Source of the DNA: Deltaproteobacteria bacterium
Lineage (GTDB): Bacteria > Desulfobacterota > Deferrimicrobia > Deferrimicrobiales > Deferrimicrobiaceae
Assembly (NCBI GenBank): GCA_025357175.1
Contig: JANXPS010000205.1
Span: 1-9,797 of the forward strand
DNA length: 9,797 nucleotides
Direction of reading: 5' to 3'
The position numbers were made by a program, and so were the translations under genes. Shown here in pieces: positions 6,753 through 9,797 of this stretch. Positions within the stretch are counted from its first letter, which is position 1; each line of letters begins with the position of its first letter. The notes below the pieces were generated by a model. That model saw nothing but the letters and a program-made list of their open reading frames with translations. It made no database searches and was not told the origin of the DNA.

Positions 6753-8384
6753 TGGAAATCCATGATTGTTGCTTTCGGGTTGCCGTGGATTCGCGTATCC
6801 AAGCAGCGAATCCGCGGCCTCCTCGAGTTCCTTCCTCCCATCCAACCCTTCCACCCAGGAAACGGGAATCGCAGATGCTCCGAGAAAGGCGCCCGCCATG
6901 GCGCCCACCATGGCGCATATCCGGATCGCATCGTTCCCGGAATTGACCGCCGAAACGATGGCACCGCCGAAATCGCCCGGATTCGAAAGGACGCATGCGA
7001 TGGCGAAAGGGATTCCCTCGGAGGGCGTCTCGCCGTTGCCGATCGTTTTCAGGATATCTTCGACGGAGGCACGGCGGAGAAGCAGGGCGGGGAGTTCGGT
7101 ACCGATCTTTCGAGCCATGGAGGGGGCGGTTCGATTCCTGCCACCGCTGCGATCGGTTTCAATTCCCGCAATGAGCGGGCCGCAACTGCGGGCAAGCGAG
7201 ATGGGGTCGAGCGCATCCGGCAGGGTATGCAGCAATCTTGCGATCAGGACCGACAAAAGAGTCGCCCCGGCGATGGCCGATGGATTCGGGTGCGTGATGG
7301 TTGCGCATATGCCCGATTCCAGCTTCAGTCTCCTGAAGTCCCCCGCGTGCAGCAGGGCAAACGGGATGCAGCGGACTGCGGCGGCGCTCTCCGCAATCGG
7401 TTCTCCCGCCTCGAACCACGGGAAATCCCGCTCCCGGAAGTTGGAAGAAAACAGGTTTTCCCCGCCCGTCGCATCCTGGCATGATATTTCGATTGCCATG
7501 ACCGAGGCGATCGCCTCGGGGTCCAGGGCCGGGTTTTCCGAGAGTCGCGACGCCAGCAAACCGTTGATCGGACATGCAGCGGTGGGCTGGCTCCCCCCCG
7601 ATCGGAAGTTCATGGGCGATTCGACGCGTCCGTAGAGCATCGCCACGTCCCCGCCTGATAGCCCCTGGCTGATCCGCCCCATCGACGCCCCGATCGCCTG
7701 ACCGAGGAGAACTCCCCGGAAACGGTCTGCGTAATCGATTCCTTTCCTGAATTCCAAAGGGCAATCCTCTCCCTTCGACATGAAAGGAACGGCTTTCCCC
7801 CTGCGGACCAGGAACTGGTAGATGGCCTCCGGTTCCTTGCCGAACAGGAAAGGCTGGTCGATTCGCCCCCTGGACCGATCGCGAACCTTTTTTTCCGCGA
7901 TCTCGGAAAGGCGGTATGCCATATCCCAAAGATCGCCATTGCCTCTGATGGGAATGCGGCTAAGGGCTGCAGAAAGGCGTCGGGCCAGTTCTTCGGGTGA
8001 CCGGCATCCGGGACCCCAATCGTTCGACCCTTCCGGCGGGGCGGCTACGCTCGCCGGCAAAACGTCGATGGAGTCGTCCTCTCCGGCAGCGATTTTCTTC
8101 TGGACGCCGGCCGGATCCCGGAGGGGGCCGCCCTGCAGGTTGGGATAAAGACGCGATATCAGCGTTCGAACGGCCGGTGGGGGAATCTGGGCCGCCTGCA
8201 GGATCGGTAGAATCGATTCGATCCGGGGAATACGGCCGTCGTGCATCACCTGTCGGAGCAGTTCATAACTGACACCGATCGATTCCCGATGGGCCATGTA
8301 AAACTTCCGGAGCGTCTCGAAACCGAGCTCCCTTAGGCGTTTCTCCAGGATATTCGAAAGGATGGATGCTTTAAGTTCAGCCAT
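6744..8384 (-). CDS. HTH domain fused to a degenerate ADP-ribosylglycohydrolase (DraG/ARH-fold) domain; putative regulator
   Basis: The product has 546 residues. Residues about 13-80 look like an XRE-type helix-turn-helix: the run GVSYELLRQVMHDGRIPR (37-54) followed by IESILPILQAAQI matches helices 3 to 5 of that fold. Residues 90-125 are a Pro/Ala-rich linker. Residues 125-210 are helical and unrecognised. Residues about 218-530 are an ARH fold: RFRGVLLGQAIG (221-232), THPNPSAIAGA (364-374) and AMVGAMAGAFLG (491-502) are its framework motifs. The metal sites are degenerate. The usual GDALG is GASMG (232-236), the usual S/T-D-D-T is SQPT (265-268), and the usual GDxDT is NDAIR (484-488) with only D485 kept. 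Hydrolase activity is therefore unlikely, and ligand sensing plus DNA binding is inferred. The ATG at 8384 is fixed by AGGGAG 5 bases upstream; an upstream start (to 8549) would add 55 unlike residues. The gene is divergent from the flavoprotein gene at 8555. The frame is intact with no sign of decay. Confidence 0.8.
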   Translation of the reverse strand: MAELKASILSNILEKRLRELGFETLRKFYMAHRESIGVSYELLRQVMHDGRIPRIESILPILQAAQIPPPAVRTLISRLYPNLQGGPLRDPAGVQKKIAAGEDDSIDVLPASVAAPPEGSNDWGPGCRSPEELARRLSAALSRIPIRGNGDLWDMAYRLSEIAEKKVRDRSRGRIDQPFLFGKEPEAIYQFLVRRGKAVPFMSKGEDCPLEFRKGIDYADRFRGVLLGQAIGASMGRISQGLSGGDVAMLYGRVESPMNFRSGGSQPTAACPINGLLASRLSENPALDPEAIASVMAIEISCQDATGGENLFSSNFRERDFPWFEAGEPIAESAAAVRCIPFALLHAGDFRRLKLESGICATITHPNPSAIAGATLLSVLIARLLHTLPDALDPISLARSCGPLIAGIETDRSGGRNRTAPSMARKIGTELPALLLRRASVEDILKTIGNGETPSEGIPFAIACVLSNPGDFGGAIVSAVNSGNDAIRICAMVGAMAGAFLGASAIPVSWVEGLDGRKELEEAADSLLGYANPRQPESNNHGFPAG

Positions 8385-8389
8385 GGTCA

Positions 8390-8395
8390 CTCCCT
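8390..8395 (-). promoter_or_regulatory. Ribosome binding site of the HTH-ARH gene
   Basis: AGGGAG on the minus strand lies 5 bases before the ATG at 8384. It selects this start over the longer open frame that continues upstream through the AT-rich regulatory region. Confidence 0.7.
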
Positions 8396-8426
8396 GGATG
8401 CGTTTCGGACAGCATTGCATAAAATG

Positions 8427-8450
8427 TTGTCGATATACAAATTTGATTGT
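8427..8450. promoter_or_regulatory. Phased TTGT/ACAA/TTGT blocks, candidate operator
   Basis: TTGT (8427), ACAA (8437) and TTGT (8447) follow each other with exactly 6 bases between them. This gives two overlapping inverted repeats with a 10-bp period. TACAA/TTGTA (8436-8440 and 8447-8451) extends the second one. Such helical phasing is typical of protein-binding sites. They overlap the candidate -10 of the minus-strand gene. Confidence 0.4.
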
Positions 8451-8461
8451 AACACATGCAA
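8432..8461 (-). promoter_or_regulatory. Candidate promoter of the HTH-ARH gene
   Basis: On the minus strand TTGCAT (8461-8456) and TATATC (8437-8432) are separated by 18 bp. This places transcription start near 8425, about 40 nt before the ATG. The spacer coincides exactly with the first copy of the direct repeat, so protein binding there would shut the promoter. The hexamers are only moderately good. Confidence 0.4.
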
Positions 8462-8496
8462 CCAAAAATGGTACATTCCAAATTGAATTGCAACAC
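8438..8496. repeat. 18-bp direct repeat pair in the divergent intergenic region
   Basis: CAAATTTGATTGTAACAC (8438-8455) and CAAATTGAATTGCAACAC (8479-8496) match at 15 of 18 positions. Their starts are 41 bp apart, close to four helical turns, so both copies face the same side of the DNA. They lie between the divergent HTH-ARH gene and the flavoprotein gene. They look like two operator sites for a regulator, plausibly the HTH-ARH protein itself. Confidence 0.55.
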
Positions 8497-8554
8497 CGGC
8501 TGTAGACGTCAAGGGAGGCGGATCCGGAATGACGACATGTTAAGATCATAAAAT

Positions 8555-9797
8555 ATGGACGATACCGCGAAAAACAGTCTCAAGGAGCTATTCGGCGGGC
8601 GGTACAGCGATTCTCCCGAGGATCGCCTCTGCTATTCGTTCGACGCCACCGGGCGGGATTATCTTCCCGATGCGGTCGTTTTCCCCTCGTGCGCCGAGGA
8701 AGTCAGACGAACCGTTCTGCTCGCCAACGAGCACGGTTTTCCGGTTGTCCCCCGGGGCGCAGGTTCCGGGTTCTCAGGGGGATGCCTGCCCGTTCACGGC
8801 GGCGTCGTCCTTTCCACGGAACGGATGGACCGTATCCTCACGATCGACACCGGAAACCTGCTCGCCATCGTCGAACCGGGCGTTGTGACCGAAACGCTCA
8901 AGGATGCGGCGCGGCGTGTCTCCCTGTTCTACCCTCCCGATCCGGCATCGATGAAATTCGGGACGATCGGCGGGAATATCGCCGAATGCGCGGGCGGCAT
9001 GTCGGCCGTCAAGTATGGCGTGACGCGCGATTACGTCCTCGGGCTCGAAGCGGTGCTGGGCACCGGAGAACTGATCCGGACCGGGGTATCCACGGCGAAG
9101 GGTGTCGTCGGCTACGACCTGACCCGCATGCTCGTCGGCTCCGAGGGGACGCTCGGAATCGTCACCCGGGCCACGCTCAGGCTACTGCCCCTTCCCGCGT
9201 CCACAGGCACGCTGCTGGGACTTTTCCGCGGCAACCTCGACGCCTCGCGCGCCGTGTCGGCCATCGTGGCCGCCCGAATCACGCCCAGCGCGATGGAACT
9301 GATGGACCGCTCCGCGATCGATTGCGTCCGACGCGTCATCCCGATCGATCTTCCCGAAGATACGGGCTGCGCACTGCTGATCGAAGTCGACGGGACGCCT
9401 GCATCCGTTTCTGCCGAAACCGACGGGGTCGAGGCGGCCCTCCGTTCCCACGCGGCGATCGAGGTCCGCCGGGCGGTCGACGAGGCCGGGCGCGAAGAGC
9501 TATGGAAGCTTCGCCGATCGATTTCTCCCGCGCTCCGAAAGATCGCACGGGTGAAACTCAACGAGGATATCGTCGTTCCTCGCACGGCCCTTCCCGAGAT
9601 GATGGGCTATCTTTCCGATATCGCCGCGCGGGAACGGCTCACGATCGTCAACTTCGGCCACGCCGGCGACGGGAACATCCACGTCAACGTGATGCTCTCG
9701 GGAACCGACGCCGACGAACGAAGGCGGGCCGATGCGGCGGTCGAGTCCATCTTCCGCAAGACGATCGATCTCGGAGGCACCATCTCGGGCGAACACG
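8555..9797 (+). CDS. FAD-linked oxidase, GlcD / D-lactate dehydrogenase family (partial, 3' end outside window)
   Basis: The frame is open from ATG 8555 to the window edge (414 residues visible); family members are about 460, so roughly the last tenth is missing. The FAD-binding PCMH domain occupies about 35-215: VVPRGAGSGFSGG (64-76) binds the pyrophosphate, and TIGGNIAECAGG and VGYDLTRMLVGSEGTLGIVT (185-204) follow. The C-terminal cap carries NFGHAGDGNIHVN (366-378), with H369, H376 and D372 near the active site. The visible end, GGTISGEH, is the usual lead-in to the last family motif. The enzyme oxidises a 2-hydroxy acid (glycolate or D-lactate are typical) and passes electrons to an iron-sulfur partner or quinone; the substrate is not determined. 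An in-frame TAA at 8549-8551 excludes an earlier start. No clear Shine-Dalgarno precedes it. A GlcF-like iron-sulfur gene may follow. Confidence 0.9.
   Translation, partial: MDDTAKNSLKELFGGRYSDSPEDRLCYSFDATGRDYLPDAVVFPSCAEEVRRTVLLANEHGFPVVPRGAGSGFSGGCLPVHGGVVLSTERMDRILTIDTGNLLAIVEPGVVTETLKDAARRVSLFYPPDPASMKFGTIGGNIAECAGGMSAVKYGVTRDYVLGLEAVLGTGELIRTGVSTAKGVVGYDLTRMLVGSEGTLGIVTRATLRLLPLPASTGTLLGLFRGNLDASRAVSAIVAARITPSAMELMDRSAIDCVRRVIPIDLPEDTGCALLIEVDGTPASVSAETDGVEAALRSHAAIEVRRAVDEAGREELWKLRRSISPALRKIARVKLNEDIVVPRTALPEMMGYLSDIAARERLTIVNFGHAGDGNIHVNVMLSGTDADERRRADAAVESIFRKTIDLGGTISGEH

Noticed and set aside
6766..7635. 289-codon plus-strand open frame (with another at 6681-7484) opposite the HTH-ARH gene
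   Set aside because: The minus-strand frame has HTH and ARH-fold motifs and a good ribosome site. The plus-strand translations are Ser/Arg/Pro-rich with no family features.
8385..8549. N-terminal extension of the HTH-ARH protein by 55 residues
   Set aside because: The extension is Cys-rich and unlike the rest of the protein. It is encoded by the AT-rich repeat region, and the ATG at 8384 has its own good Shine-Dalgarno.
9112..9585. 157-codon minus-strand open frame at the right end
   Set aside because: It is antisense to the GlcD-family frame, which carries conserved FAD-binding motifs through this stretch. The Ser/Arg-rich composition marks it as a shadow.

Overview
The window is GC-rich, tightly packed bacterial chromosome. 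There is no sign of mobile DNA, CRISPR, rRNA or tRNA. Gene order and protein style (lysA-dapF-dapA-dapB in one run, a TPR lipoprotein, an IclR regulator and a GlcD-type flavoprotein) suggest a Deltaproteobacteria/Desulfuromonadota-like organism, perhaps near the Geobacterales. That placement comes from recognising family style, not from a search.

Region 1 (36-5736, + strand) reads as a single operon of seven genes: lysA, dapF, dapA, dapB, a fumarylacetoacetate-hydrolase-fold enzyme, folK and a TPR lipoprotein. Gaps are a few bases or short overlaps, except for 55 bp between lysA and dapF that hold a small hairpin plus T-run. DapA and DapB make tetrahydrodipicolinate, DapF epimerises LL- to meso-diaminopimelate, and LysA decarboxylates that to lysine. 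The steps from tetrahydrodipicolinate to LL-diaminopimelate (DapL, or DapD/DapC/DapE) are not in the window. FolK adds a folate step. All catalytic signatures of these enzymes are present.

Region 2 (5737-6752) has a well-formed sigma70-type promoter at 5751-5779 with an 18-bp imperfect palindrome lying over its -35 and spacer. It drives an IclR-family regulator (5948-6730). A short hairpin closes the gap to the next gene, which converges on it.

Region 3 (6744-8554) is the most unusual part. A 546-residue protein on the minus strand joins an N-terminal XRE-like helix-turn-helix to a C-terminal ADP-ribosylglycohydrolase (DraG/ARH) fold. The fold's framework motifs are kept, but nearly all of its metal-binding acidic residues are replaced. 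The natural reading is a transcription regulator that uses a dead ARH domain as a ligand sensor, by analogy with NrtR, which uses a degenerate Nudix domain. Its 170-bp divergent intergenic region is AT-rich and carries operator-like repeats: an 18-bp direct repeat at 41-bp spacing, and TTGT/ACAA/TTGT blocks at exact 10-bp spacing.

Region 4 (8555 to the window end, + strand) is a FAD-linked oxidase of the GlcD/D-lactate dehydrogenase family, cut by the window edge. It is divergent from the HTH-ARH gene and is the obvious candidate target of that regulator.
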